64,000 nt of DNA from Amphiura filiformis. Its lineage: Eukaryota; Echinodermata; Ophiuroidea; Amphilepidida; Amphiuridae. The stretch's first letter is position 1. Every line of letters begins with the position of its first letter. A model generated the notes under the pieces. It saw nothing but the letters and a program-made list of their open reading frames with translations, did not search any database and was not told where the DNA came from. Positions 36,726 to 48,789 of the stretch are shown piece after piece. The DNA is taken from assembly GCF_039555335.1 (NCBI RefSeq), contig NC_092628.1, positions 59,321,547-59,385,546 of the forward strand, read 5' to 3'. A program made the position numbers and the translations under genes.

Positions 36726-36869
36726 GCACATAATTATCGCACCATTCCGGCCTAAAGTGGAGTACTATTACATGTATAACCCAGTTGATTGTCTGCTGGA
36801 ATTACAGATCGTCAAAAAATGTGTCGATTTATTTTATGTCAAGGCTAAACATGAATGACTTGACTTAGA

Positions 36870-37290
36870 TTTAGATGCGCAGGATGTCGTGTCCCTTTGC
36901 CCTCTACCTAGTAAGCCTCCTCCATTCAGTTCTGTCCGCTGCGTGCGTCTCTGCTTCCTGCATGGACAACCCCAGGTCCCTCTGAATGTGGTATTTCCAC
37001 CTGATTGCTTGACGACCTGGTAGTCGTTTATGAAGGCTTGGTGAGACCTGAGATCCTGAAGACGTGTCCAGCCCATTTTAAACGTCTCCGGCAAATAAGA
37101 TCATCATCACTGATGTACTTTATTCTTGAGACTCTTTTTGATGGAATTATTAAGGATTTTGTTAAAATGGGAAACTCCAAGTATTGGCCTATAAGGCATC
37201 TCATTAAAAAAAACAGCAAGTGTATGACGACCTGATTCACGTAATGCCCAGGATTCTGACCCATTGATGGCAATCATGACTATGGAGAAG
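36870..37290 (-). mobile_element. LINE ORF2 3'-end fragment
   Basis: The minus strand encodes RRRLKWAGHVFRIS and, further on, DRTEWRRLLGRGQRDTTSC, the 'W.GHV.R' and 'DRxxWRxL' C-terminal motifs of LINE ORF2. It is interrupted by about 120 bp (37100-37240) that also recurs at 37555-37640. The same 3' end recurs at 53040-53175. Confidence 0.65.
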
Positions 37291-37499
37291 ATGAGCGACG
37301 GGTATTGATCCTATATACTTTTAGGGATTTGGTGATGTCATGGTTAGACCAGATGGTACTTTCCGTCTACCAAAAGCCAAGACTGCCAATATTATCTTTA
37401 GTATCGTTAGACGTTATTTTGCATTTTGTTGGCTTAATATTTATTCCCCGACTGCTGCAAGTCTTTTTGTGTGTGTGTGTGGGGGTGTGTGGTACTATA

Positions 37500-37660
37500 C
37501 TGTATAGCGGGCTTAGATTTAGATGCGCAGGATGTCGTGTCCCTTTGCCCTCTACCGATTATTAAGGATTTTGTTAAAGAGGGAAACTCTAAGTATTGCC
37601 CTATAAGGCATCTCATTAAAAAAAAACACCAAGTTTCCAAATTAACAATGCGTAAACCCG
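37500..37660 (-). mobile_element. Short LINE 3'-end copy
   Basis: Repeats the gatgcgcaggatgtcgtgtc segment seen at 36873 and the attaaggattttgttaaa segment seen at 37146, in rearranged order. Confidence 0.5.
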
Positions 37661-38314
37661 GGGCGTAGACTTTCAGCCATAGAATCTTTTTAAAGCTAAG
37701 GACCAATGTGTCATTATCGGCAAAAATCAAAATTAAAAGCAACATATCTCAATTTCGATGTACCATTGTTTCTCATGTATCAAGTAAGCTATTTGAAATA
37801 GAACACCAGTTTGTTATTGGCATCCATACAACGGAATATTAACAAGAACCCCATTTGGTCGTCTCGTCGTCTCAGAATTATATCACCCTAACGGATAAAA
37901 TGCAGTAAAATATATCCACAGCAAACAGCAATCCCCGCTAATTAGTGTATTGCATTTCCAGTTAGTCTATAGGAAACAAAACCTGGGGTTTACCTGACAA
38001 AAATCGAATTTTCTTGTAATGGCAATATCATATGGGGTACTTGATCATGCGCAAATCGTAAAAACATAGAATAGAAACTCTGTTGCAGGCTATGTGGTAT
38101 CTCATATCGTGTGCATATGGTATGCTTAACCTGAGTCGCTCGGCCTATCTCGAACAAAATCGCCATGAAGCCACGTAGCTTTTGAAAAACGAGAGGATTC
38201 GCCGTTCTATCACGGCAATTTTTGACACGAAGATAGAGGGATGATGACGCTGTGCCATGCTGACATTAACATTGCAAGTTTTAAGCAAAGTCAACCTACA
38301 TAGCCACCGTCACG
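37661..38314. other. Upstream flank of the hydrolase gene
   Basis: 37695-37880 is a duplicated block (see 32340). The leader just before the ATG, from about 38283 (aagcaaagtcaacctacata), is repeated at 49672, which marks the start of the duplicated exon 1 copy. No TATA box was recognised. Confidence 0.45.
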
Positions 38315-38575
38315 ATGGCTAGCGGGCAAACTATAGCCATTATTTTGGCATTTATTGGTGTGGGTCTTTACTTCACAACACTACCAGTGCCAGAGAAGCT
38401 TCAGAATCCATGGACACTACGTGGTATGGCGGCTGTCAACTTTATTAAATTGCCATTAATAATAGCCATTATTTTGGCATTTATTGGTGTGGGTCTTTAC
38501 TTCGCAACACTACCAGTGCCAGAGAAGCTTCAGAATCCATGGACACTACGTGGTATGGCGGCTGTCAACTTTTTG
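38315..38575 (+). CDS. Hydrolase exon 1: membrane anchor, internally duplicated
   Basis: 261 bp, 87 codons, donor gtaagt, phase 0 out. After MASGQT it encodes the signal anchor IAIILAFIGVGLYF and the family motif LPVPEKLQNPWTLRGMAAVN (compare 'PLPxxxxxPW' in AADAC). A near-identical copy follows after a 129-bp period (repeat copies from 38333 and 38462; one mismatch noticed over about 113 bp). This gives two predicted transmembrane segments instead of one. The partial copy at 49672-50340 has only one anchor. Confidence 0.9.
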
Positions 38576-41500
38576 GTAAGTGCAGTAAAATGGTGGTCAA
38601 TACATTGTATATAACCATAGACCATTTATATAACCATGATATAGCCCATGCATAGAGCTCCATAATTAGGACTAGACCTATAATATATATGAAAATATAT
38701 GGAACAACAACAATAGGCTGGACAGCAATGACAATTTTACAATCCTCGGGTAGGAGAGTTGGGTAAGGGACGGACCATTTCTGGGTAGCTGGGTCGTGAC
38801 TATTTTTTAATATATAGCACCTTGGTGGAGCACATTTTTTGGCACCTTGGAGAGACAATTTATTTTTTTTACTCCTCAGCTTGTAGGCCTATGCTATGAA
38901 GATCTATATAAAATGGTTAGAAGAACCGCAGGGTCAAAGTTCGTAGGCCTAATTATTTTTCATACATAAGGGTTGAAGGCTGTGTAGGAGAGATTATGCA
39001 TCATTTCACATTAACTCGTATAAGTTCATTAGAGTACTTATTAGCTGCTCAGGTTGTAGTGAAAATTGATTAAGAGTCCGTGGGGGTAAAAAAACGACTC
39101 TTTGCAAGAATATTTGAAGAAAAATAAATATTAAAAAATAATTATTAACTATTAAATAGAGTAGTAGCTCTCTTTTATTGACTAGATTTGCACGTGAATT
39201 AATACAAAATGACTGATGCCGGTTCCAAAAACAATGCATCAGTTTGAAAGATGCTTCTTCGTTGCATAATCAAATGATGTTGAATTTTTTAAATTTCGTA
39301 TGAGAGAGAAGAACATCTTTAATTGCGCTATATAAAATGTGGAAGCAGCAATTTAGACCATAAACCTACACATGCTAACTGCGTCTCGCACCGTACCGGT
39401 GAACCTTAGTCCGACGAGTAGGACCTTTTTTTTTTCTAAGTTACCAGACTATACTCAATTCACACTATGATCACTATCTGACATGGTGCAAGAAAGACGA
39501 ATCGCGAAAGTCCAGTGACCGCGCCGCTGGCAGTTAGTGTATTGTTGTGGTTAATCTTTCTTGAGCGATCAGAGTAAGAGTATACGCTGGCGAAGTTACG
39601 TAATAATCGGATTAACTACCATAGCAATAGGTGAAAACAATTTTTGAATATACCGCGCTGCACTGATACTTTCATGCGGTACCTCTGCATCGAACCACCA
39701 CTTGCACCTGTAAGATTATTATCTTTGAAAAGACCAGTATTGTGTTCAATCTATGATTGCAGACATACACAAGTGATTAGTTCAACCTGATTGTAGTGCA
39801 GCGCGATATGCTCAAAATTGTTTTCACCTATTGCTATGGTAGTTAATCCGATTTATTACGTAACTTCGCCAGCGTATAGTTGGTAACTATGAAAAAAAAA
39901 CAGGTCCCACTCGTCGGACTAGTGAACCTCCGAAACCCTTTCAAATTGACCTGGCAAATAAGAAGTATTTTAAATAGCTTTAAATGAATCATTGAAATTA
40001 TAGGAGCCTGGCATAAACGGAGAATGTTCAAATTAATTTTAAAATTTAACGACCGTAATGAAAACAATAAGATACAAAGCAATCGTACCCTTCTTTTATC
40101 CAAATCTCATTATCATTACCATTTTAGTTTCTCATAGACAAAATGAGAATATTTTATCAATTAATTAAGTAAATTTGTTTTTTATCGTTAGTATCGTTAG
40201 AACCATATGGTATATATAATTTATTCATAATCGTGAATATAGTATAACATGATAATTGGTATATTTGCTTGATAATAATAGCAAATCACAGCTTGCAAGA
40301 TAACAAATAATATAATAATAATATTTTATTTTATAAAATGCTTTTATGCAGAAACAGACATCACCAAGGGCAATTCTGATGAAAAGCGCGCAAAATGTAT
40401 GCTTTCTTAAAAGCTCATTTAGGTTAACAAGGAACATGTCACGAGTGAAGAAAAATTTTGCCAAATAGAAATCAGTAGGCTATCACAGCACTCCTATAGT
40501 TGCATGATGTTGATTATGTATTTTCTAATTTAATTATTTTAATATGGAAAAACAGTGGCATGATCGACGGGAATTATATAAACGGCGGCAAACTTGGTGA
40601 ATACAATTGGTTCAGAGACCACGTTCATCGTCGTCGATCTACTCATATCTGAGTATTCGTGACCTTTCTGTTGAAGTTTCTCCACTCATGTCGATCTTGT
40701 GCTTTGGTGTAACAGCTGTAAATTGACATTTTGGTTAACGAAACAATTCCATCTGTCCACCTGAGTCTCTGTCTTCCTCTGCTTCTCTTCCCCTCAACTT
40801 TTCCGAACATTATCACTTTCTCTAGATTGACTCCTTCTCGCCTGGCAACATGTCCAAAATACTGTAAACTTCTGTTTCCTCACTGAGTTGATGAGTGAGA
40901 CTTTCTCTCCTATTTCATGCCGAACACTCTCATTGCCCTTTTGGCAGTCCATGGGATGCATAGAAGTTTTCTCCAGCACCACATCTCAAACGCTTCAATC
41001 CTTCTTTGATCTGCCGCATTGATCGTGCACCCACGTTTCACACGCATATGTTGCGATCGGGAAAATCAAAGAGGAGACAAGTCTAATCTTTGTTGACTTG
41101 CTGATGCTTCTGTCCTTCCATAACTTGTGCATGGTGCACATTGATGTTTTTGCCATTGCTATGCGACGTCTGATCTCAGTAGAGCATCCGCCTTGGTTTG
41201 AAATCATGGATCCAAGGAAGTTGAACTGTTTGATAACCTCAATTGCTTGGTTTCCTGCATGAATAGTGGTGTTCTCTTCTTGTTGGTTGATGACCATCAC
41301 CTTGGTTTTGCTTACATTTAAAAAAAAGGCCAAAGTTTTCACTCTCCATTCTCACTCTTTCAATCAGCTCCTCAAGTTCACAAGCACTGTCTGCTAGTAG
41401 GGTAGTGTCGTCCGCATACCGTATAAGTTGTTGATGGTTATGCCTCCGACAGATATTCCAATGCTGCAACTCTCAAGGGCCATTCCCATAATATACTCTG

Positions 41501-44500
41501 CATATGCATTAAACAGATGAGGAGACAAAATGCATCCTTGTCTCACCCCTTGCTCGATTTTGAACCAGGTACTGTCACCACATGTTATTCTAACAATTGA
41601 TTCCTGATCGTCATAGAGTGTCTAAAGCAGTTCTACCACATGTTTTGGGAAGCCCATTGATACTAAGGTGTCACACAGTTTTTGATGTTGAAAAGTATCA
41701 AATGCTTTTGAATAGTCGATGAAGCACATGTAGACTGGACGGTTGAATTCAATAGCTTTCTCTGTAATATTTCTGATGTTTGCTATTTGGTCTCTTGTGC
41801 CTCTGCCTTCCACAAAACCGGCCTGCTCTGGGGGAATCTCACGACGCATGTGCTGTTTGATCCTCTCAACCGTAATGTACAGCATGATCTTACTTGCATG
41901 GGAGATTAGAGAGATGGTCCTGATGTTTTGCATTCTCTTGTTTCGCCCTTTTTGGGGAGTGGTAGGAATATTTATCTGGTCCAGTCTATCGGCCAGCTCT
42001 TGTCTTTCCATAGAAGATTGCATAATTTGTGCATCACATCCACTCCTTCATCTCCGGTTTCTTTGATCAACTCAGCTAGGATATCATCATATCCTGGTGC
42101 TTTACCTGTCCTCATTTTCATCATTGCCATCACCACTTCTGATCTCAGTATGTCAGGTTCATTTTCATCAACCTCAATTGGTTCTGTTGCACCTCCTAAA
42201 CCATCTTTACTTGCATACAGCCCTTGGCAGTACTGTTGCCACCTCTGTTTGATTTGATCACTATCAGTTAGAATTTCACCATCTTCATCTTTGACTACAT
42301 CCAGCTTTGGTGTTTTCTTCCCTGTGATTTCTTTCACTGCTCTAAAGAGATCCCTGGAGTGGTTGGTAAAAGAATGTCATTCAACCTCTTTGCATTTCCT
42401 TTCAAGAAAATCCTGTTTATCTTGTCTGGTTCTGCGTTGAATTCTCCTGCTTAGGTCTTTATACTGCCTTTTGTCCTTCTCCGTTAGTATGCCTCTTACT
42501 TTCACCTGTCGTCTTTCGTCTGCCATTGTACCCACTTCCTCTGATATCCATGGCGATCGGGTTTTCTTTGGTTTCGGCAAGTTGTTCTGTGCTAGCTGCT
42601 GTAGAGATTGCCTTCTTGGTTTGTTCCCATAATTCATTAGGTGTCCACTCTTCTTCCTGTTCAAGGAGTATCTGAAAAGAGTTCCTGACTTCCACTCGGT
42701 ACTGTTCATTAATACGATTAACATCATATCTACGTGGAGGAGTGTCCCGTTTGACTGACTTAAGCTTTGATCGAATTTCAACAACCAGAAGCTGGTGATC
42801 TGAGCCACAATCTGCTCCTGGGTATGTTTTTGCTACCTTCACACTCGACCTCCATCTTCGTTTGATTAAGATGTAATCTATCTGATATCTGGTCCTCCCA
42901 TCTGGAGATATCCAGGTGTAAAGCCGTCTAGGATGCTGTTGGAATAGCGTATTTGTTATGATCAGCTCATTTTCGTTGCAGAAATCAGCTAGTCTTTCCC
43001 CTCTCTCATTAGCTTTGCCCAGTCCAAACTTTCCAACGGCATTATTGTTAACCACGTTATACGTCGTTTATTTACATCAAAATATTAGGCAGGTACATCC
43101 CGGAAAAAACTACTGCAATTTCCTACCAGAACCAAACTTGGCACATATATGTTACTTGGTATAATACAAACAAAATAAGCCCTGGGGCCACCTCGATTTT
43201 TTAAAATCAAAGATGGCGCCCACAATTACCAAGTGTAACCAATTCTTTGTTCCTTTTAGAGCTCCTTGGCCATTAACTGATTACAGCCCGCCGTTAACTA
43301 CCCCCAAATCTGTTTTATTGGAGTGAAACTACTTGCATGTTTTTCGTTCATGATTGAATTTTTGACCAAATGCTTCGATTTGGTCTACTTTAAAATAAAT
43401 ATCTTTCTTAAGGTATGGGGCCCGGGGTATGGGGGTTAATAGATTGACTCGTTGAGGCAGACCTTTCGAATGACCATGTGATATATTTTGTTTTACCAGA
43501 CATCACGGATACCAGAATCATGGGAGTGTTTCATATGGAAAACAATTCGTGGGGATTATTTTCAAGCCGTCACACGTAACATTACCGACACGCACTTTGA
43601 CGGGGTTCCTGTGCGAATCTACCAGCCATTGTATAAACCTCAGAGCTCCTTACCAGCCATAGTGTATTTCCACGGAGGGGGCTGGGTTAGATGGGATGTA
43701 GGTAAGTACAGGTGTAGGCTTGTTTGAAACTACAATAGGATACTGGGTCCGAAAGGGGCTATGACATATTGAGATATTAATGGGAATTGAAAACATCTCG
43801 TAACACCAAAATCAGTATTATTTATGTGAACATAATAATTATGGTCATGTTGTAATCAATTAATATTGGAAATACAGTTGGTATGAAGCAACGGCATACA
43901 GAGCAATATAATATGTGGGTGCGCGGCAATTATATGAAGCAATAACAGGGTATAGGCCTAGCAGTATATAGACCACTTGGCATGTGACGTCATTGCCCGG
44001 CAGTATGCGCGCATTAGTGAGGGGGCTGGCATTTTCTTCGGAAGGGGGGGGTCCCAAATATGTCGGTGACCGGAGTCAATTTTTTTATGACCCCCCTATC
44101 GCGGGCAAAAAAATTTTACGACCCCCCCTATCGCGGGTCGAAAATTTTATGACCCCCCCCCCCTTCCAACTACACAGACTCAAGAAAAATTATTCATTGC
44201 CGGAACTAAGGCGCGGAGCGCGTCAAAACTTAAAAGTGAAGAAAGTGTGTGGAGCGCGGTAAAATTGTTATTGCAAGTGTAAAGAAGGCGCGCGGAGCGT
44301 GTAAAAATTGTGCATAGATTGTACGCACATTTCGACTTAATAATTCTATAACCCCCTATTTTGGGTGTTAAAAAATTATAACCCCCCCCCCTCTTTTTTG
44401 TTAAAAAATTCTATGACCCCCCATATCTTTGGGACCCCCCCTTCCGAAGAAAATGCCACCCCCCTTATGACAATTTACATTGTTCTTTGCCCTGCAGTGT

Positions 44501-46444
44501 GTGTACGCATCGTAGTCTGCTATTAAGGGCATGTGCATTTTAAATCGCCCGCCACATTTCATACAATACAAGAAAGCCATTGAACAGTGTAGCGGCTCGT
44601 TCGAGCATATCGATAGACGGGTCCCTCGCCTTTGTTGATAAACAGTGATGTCAAGTGGTCTATAGCATTCTTAAATACTTGAGAACGTTCCTGCAATCTT
44701 ATTGGTTCTTACCCGTGTGATATGACACGATATCACAAGGGTCAGCGAGTGTGCATCAACGCGATACACATACTCGCTATTTGAACCAATCAGAGGTGTA
44801 TAGCAACAACGGGACTGATCGATTTTAAGCCCTAGGTAGTTCCTTTTAAAATTTAGGATTTAATTTGATTAAAATTTGTAATACTAGGATTTAATTTGAT
44901 TAAAATTTGTAATACTTATGATATTTCTATTTGAATTGAAGTGTTTAAGAATGAGAATAAAGGTATTGTTTTTAGCTGCTGTCGTGCATCGGGCGACATC
45001 ATTATTTTTGGCGTAAAACAACTCGGCTTCGCCTCGTTGTTTTACTTAAAATAATGATGTCGCCCGTGTTATATGAGACGATAGATGCACTCCAGTGGCT
45101 AAAACCAATACCTTTTCTCTAAATATAATTATCTTTCATTTTACAATAAATTAAATTTTCTTTTCAGATTTCTTTCACGGGCAACTTAAAAGTTTTTCCA
45201 CACAGATAGATCAGGTTGTCCTTATATCTGTCGAGTAAGTAACCTTTTTCCACTTCTACTTTTGACTTTAGGGGAGGGTGAGGTTTGAAAGCATTTCTTG
45301 AAGTCTAGTGAATCCAGCACCTTTTGGCGACAAATGAAGTTTATGGTAGGTACAAGTGCCGTTGCCAAATTGAAGCTAAAATTGTGAAGGGGGCCTTTGG
45401 TGCAAATGTAGAACAAATTCGGACGAAGAGGCTAAATTGCCAAATAGAGTGACCTATATCATTGTATATCATGTGTCAAAATTCCACACGCCAGAAGCGC
45501 GTGTACTTTTAGAATGTTACACGAACGATAGCAAAAGTACACGCCATTGGCGTGCGGGCGTGTGTAAAAGTCGAGCCCTGCTGTAATTTCAAATTACTGG
45601 TACTTTGTATCTGTATCTGTATGAATTGCATTTCAGATATCGCAGAGCACCAGAACACAAATTTCCAGCTGCTATAGACGACTGTACTGACGCAACTTTA
45701 TACTTCATTCGTCATGCCAAAGACCACCACGTTGATTCAAATCGTATCGCGGTAATGGGTGACAGTGCAGGAGGAAACTTAGCTGCCGCTGTGTCGCAAA
45801 GACTAACCTTTGATGCAAAATATAAAGACGTACCTAAACTGAAACTACAAGGTTTGATCTACCCTTGTTTACAAGCTTTTGACTTCAATTTGCCATCGTA
45901 TCAGCAGCATGGGCATCATGTAGCGGTTCCTCTTACGAAAAGTAAAATGACATGGTATTGGTCTCTTTACCTCCAAGGAAATGACGAACTGGTGAAATAT
46001 TTCGCCACAAATAATCACACTTCATCAACAGCTAAGAAGTCTTGTATTGCCGAGTTAGTATCACATGATCACATTCCAAACAAATTTAAATATGGCGAAT
46101 ACGTACCTCCAGAATCTAACGACTTTGGTGAAGAAGATGTATTTGAATCCATCAAGAAAACGTTGTTAAATCCCGACTTTGCACCACTTATGAGAACAGA
46201 CTTACGCGGCTTACCAGAAGCGTACATTTTGATCAGTGAATTTGACGTGTTAAGAGACGATGGGATCTTGTATGGCCACAGACTGGAAGAAGCTGGGGTT
46301 AAAGTCACCCAAAAACACTACGATACCGGGGTTCATGGCATGATGGCTCACTCTGGGTACTCTAGTGCTTTCAACTTGTATCAAATGGAAGTTGCAGTTG
46401 AGGCTAGAAATGATCTGGTGAATTTTGTTCGAAAACATCTATAA
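38315..46444 (+). CDS. Arylacetamide deacetylase / neutral cholesterol ester hydrolase-like serine hydrolase (gene span, 4 exons)
   Basis: Exons 38315-38575, 43500-43701, 45168-45234 and 45637-46444 total 1338 bp, exactly 445 codons plus stop, with phases 0, 1 and 2 matching at the three introns. The start ATG at 38315 has a good context (acgATGG). The product is an alpha/beta hydrolase of the hormone-sensitive-lipase group: oxyanion-hole HGGGW at residues 145-149, nucleophile Ser220 in GDSAGG, Asp380 in EFDVLRDDG and His410 in GVHGM. AADAC/NCEH1 relatives are ER type II membrane proteins of about 400-410 residues that hydrolyse arylamide, acylglycerol or cholesteryl esters. This one is about 43 residues longer because its membrane anchor is duplicated; without the repeat it would be 402. 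A polyadenylation signal follows at 46806. Substrate is not predictable from sequence. Confidence 0.93.
39393..39935. mobile_element. Foldback element in hydrolase intron 1
   Basis: Outer arms (agtccgacgagtaggacc / ggtcccactcgtcggact) and inner arms (ctggcgaagttacgtaataa with ggattaactaccatagcaat, and their reverse complements at 39797-39878) make a long interrupted palindrome. A fragment of the inner arm occurs at 9262-9310. Confidence 0.75.
41239..42337 (-). pseudogene. LINE reverse transcriptase domain (broken)
   Basis: Fragments in order are GKAPGYDDILAELIKETG, SLISHASKIMLYITVERIK, PPEQAGFVEGRGTRDQI, YMCFIDYSKAFDTFQHQKL and IRYADDTTLLADS. The last two are RT motifs A and C with catalytic Asp residues. 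A stop after VELL (41622) and frame changes separate them. Confidence 0.85.
42459..43055 (-). pseudogene. LINE endonuclease domain (partial)
   Basis: GKFGLGKANERGERLADFC, TNTLFQQHPRRLYTWISPDG, YQIDYILIKRRW and GADCGSDHQLLV are the second half of an APE-like endonuclease, with the catalytic Asp of QIDY and the SDH motif present. The N-terminal half is absent, consistent with 5' truncation on insertion. The following linker (LWEQTKKAIS) is frameshifted into the next piece. Confidence 0.85.
43087..43230. mobile_element. Half copy of the 8.4-kb foldback element
   Basis: Contains one arm (aggcaggtacat... to ...ccacctcgattttttt) and the loop aagatggcgccca, but not the second arm. It abuts the 5' edge of the antisense LINE, suggesting the LINE insertion or a deletion removed the rest. 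Confidence 0.7.
43500..43701 (+). CDS. Hydrolase exon 2: oxyanion hole
   Basis: 202 bp from acceptor ttttaccag to donor gtaagt, phase 0 in and phase 1 out (residues 88-154). It contains the strand FDGVPVRIYQP and IVYFHGGGWVRWDV. HGGGW supplies the oxyanion-hole glycines of the hormone-sensitive-lipase class of alpha/beta hydrolases. Confidence 0.94.
44021..44467. mobile_element. TIR element with poly-G/C ends in hydrolase intron 2
   Basis: ggcattttcttcggaagggg...gtcccaaa on the left and tttgggaccccccc ttccgaagaaaatgcc on the right are inverted. The interior has repeated gacccccc/tatcgcggg and gcgcggagcgcgt words. Confidence 0.75.
44663..45120. repeat. Dispersed palindrome-bearing repeat, copy 2
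   Basis: Homologous to 24357-24780. Includes gggcgacatcattattttt...aaataatgatgtcgccc, here with a longer loop containing cggcttcgcctcg. Confidence 0.65.
45168..45234 (+). CDS. Hydrolase exon 3
   Basis: 67 bp, acceptor ttcttttcag and donor gtaagt, phase 1 in and phase 2 out (residues 155-176 plus a split Glu). It encodes DFFHGQLKSFSTQIDQVVLI and SV. These are the helix and strand between the oxyanion loop and the conserved E-Y-R-x-A-P-E motif, which is completed in the next exon. Confidence 0.9.
45637..46444 (+). CDS. Hydrolase exon 4: catalytic triad
   Basis: 808 bp from acceptor gcatttcag to the stop TAA. It begins YRRAPEHKFPAAIDD, a family hallmark, then RIAVMGDSAGGNLAAA with nucleophile Ser220. 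Later come NPDFAPLM, LPEAYILISEFDVLRDDG (Asp380) and DTGVHGMM (His410). All three catalytic residues and their motifs are intact, so the enzyme is predicted active. Confidence 0.96.
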
Positions 46445-46805
46445 AGCGGTTCTCGGGTTGCTATGTTTTCTGCATATGTGGTTGGTGTGTAAGGTTGTTG
46501 GGTGATGTGGTAGTGGGTGAAAACCTCGCGTTGTCTCGTGTTGGAGTTTATGTGACTTTCTTTAAAGAACCCTGTATATACATGGTATGGTCGCAGTCAG
46601 GATGGTATGAAGAAGGAAATGGATATGGAAATGTATAAGGAAACCGATGCATGACATTATGTTTTATTACATTTTTGTTAATGGGGAACAGTGAGTAGTA
46701 AATGTGGTATATAGGCCTATTATAAATTATTAGGTGATGCGTACTTTGTTAGGTGAATTCATTGTCATGGTTTTAAGAGATTCAAGGCAAGTAGGCCTAG
46801 GCCTA

Positions 46806-46811
46806 AATAAA
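46806..46811 (+). terminator. Polyadenylation signal of the hydrolase gene
   Basis: AATAAA about 362 bp after the stop codon of the hydrolase gene, in AT-rich sequence with no nearer canonical hexamer noticed. Confidence 0.55.
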
Positions 46812-48174
46812 GAAAACTATAATGGTATTGTTAAAAATAGTAATCGAAGCTGCTGGTCCAAAAGCAGCAAAATCAATTCTGAGTTTTCTCTCTCTTTTTA
46901 ATTTCCAATTTGCTTGAGTAGTTGAGTCCTCATTTCTCATATATATATTTCTCTCGGGCTGATCTTGGGTATTAATAGAGGCAGCGCTACTGTCGCCTGT
47001 GCATAGGCCTCCCTCTTCTTCTAGTATAGATAAAATCCAAAAAGGTTATATAAATATCAGTTATAAAACATTTTTAACACTTTTTAAAAACTTACACACA
47101 ACAGAAAAGGCCACAACACATAATCAGTCATTGATTGATTACTCAACTATTTTATTTACCATGAAAACTATAAACAAAAAATATGATAAATAAGCAGCCA
47201 CTAATATAAAAGAAACTATTCATATCTCACTACTCTTGAAATAAAAATTCATAACAACTACATTATTGTGTTTTTGGTCATTGTCTGGTAAGTGGAAGAA
47301 CTTTAACCACAAATGATCACGTGACATTTGTGGCACCACACAATGGTCCTAGTGCTCAACTATGGTCAACATGACAAAAAGCATATGGCTACGATAGCCG
47401 ATTTAAGGTATTTGGTTACATGCCGGAAATGACCCTAAATGACCTTTGACCCCAATTCTGTGTACAACTTTTAGACACTAGACGATGCATGTGTGCCAGT
47501 GATGTCACGGTGCTATGTAATATGGGGAATGAGTAGCATTTTATGTGAAAAACACGTTTTGTGCTATAATGACCTTGACATGACATTTGCGCCAGACATT
47601 TTCACATGACATTTGTGGCACCCCTCAAAGGCCTCAATGGTCATAATAACCAAATTTCGTCAAAATTGACAAACGCATATGGCTACGATGGCTCATTATA
47701 CGATTGGTAGAAGAAAGAAAGAAAGAATCAGAAAATAGACCCTTTTGCCAAATGCCATTTGGCTAAGGTAATTATATTTGGTGATTATCATCATAACTAA
47801 AATCATCTTCTGAAAGATAATTGTTTAGGCCAGATTTTTTTCTTTCTTTTTCCAAATTTCGGACCTAAAAAGTGACAGATTTCTTTCTTTTTTTCCACAA
47901 AGTTATTTTGAAGAAAAAAAGATAACAAACTTCCTAGTGATTAAGTGGAATGAGTCGTATGTCGGGAGTATTGAGTTCTAGATACATCCAATTATTGTAT
48001 GTAATTCCTTTTGATTGTTATCTAATTGTTTTCATCTGGACAAAAATGTACTTATCTACATAAGTCTGATTTTGATGGGCTTTCAGCAGAACAAAGCTCT
48101 TTGATTGCTTAACCAATAAAAATACAAATAAAAGATGTGACTCATTTCGTTTTATTTGATCACTTCACAATTAT
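46812..48174. other. Gene 3' flank, no gene recognised
   Basis: Includes a stretch with repeated 'tggctacgatggc' and 'gacctttgacc' phrases (47270-47690) ending in a gaaagaaagaaa run, possibly the tail of a non-LTR element or SINE. Confidence 0.35.
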
Positions 48175-48789
48175 ACAATTGAATACCTGAGTGGAAGAAG
48201 GCCCCAACTCCATCAAAACTGTTTTTGAGATATTAAGAAAAAACTGAATATTTGGAAAAGTTTTATAGACAGAATGTTTTCATTTTCAGGGGACCTTTAA
48301 TACATGAACATACAGTATTACATACATTCGAAATCATGTATGATGTTTCCACGGCATCGGTACAGGTCTAAATACGAGCTGGAGTTGGGCCCTTCTTCCA
48401 CTAATCATGCTAATATACTGCAAGTGCCGCTCCGTAAGCAGATGTGTTATAAAAAGCTACAGAAATTAGGAAAGTATCCATTAATTGCACAAGTAGAAGC
48501 ATATAATATGTTAGCAAGAAAGTTTATTGTAGTGAAAAGCAAATTTCATGGATGAACAAAATTCCTCTTTAACCCAATATTTGTGGAAGAAGGGCCCAAC
48601 TCCATGGAGTTGGGCCTTTCTTCCATGAAAACCAGGATTAAGTGTATGTGGAAGACTATTTGGAAAGTGGATTTTGGCTCATCTTTCACTCACAAGGAAG
48701 AACAGTCTGCTGACAATAAAATGCTGGGTCTAACTCATTTTTGTAAAAAATTGGAGTTGGGCCCTTCTTCCACTCAGGTATTCAATTGT
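48175..48789. mobile_element. 615-bp TIR element with 38-bp termini
   Basis: ACAATTGAATACCTGAGTGG plus AAGAAGGCCCCAACTCCA on the left matches the right end as reverse complement with one mismatch. The ggagttgggcccttcttcca part of the terminus recurs inside near 48380 and as a short palindrome at 48582-48628. No transposase frame is present. Confidence 0.85.

Larger units (their letters stand above)
40640..43062 (-). mobile_element. 5'-truncated RTE-like non-LTR retrotransposon, antisense in hydrolase intron 1
   Basis: Read on the minus strand from 43062 down, it carries the C-terminal part of an APE-type endonuclease, a reverse transcriptase with motif FIDYSKAFD and the catalytic box YADD, and a C-terminal region (FLGSMISNQGGCSTEIRRRI, LIFPIATYACETW). 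Several frameshifts and stops split it, so it is inactive. The endonuclease resembles the RTE / 'craniofacial development protein 2-like' type. It lies entirely within intron 1 (38576-43499). Confidence 0.9.
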
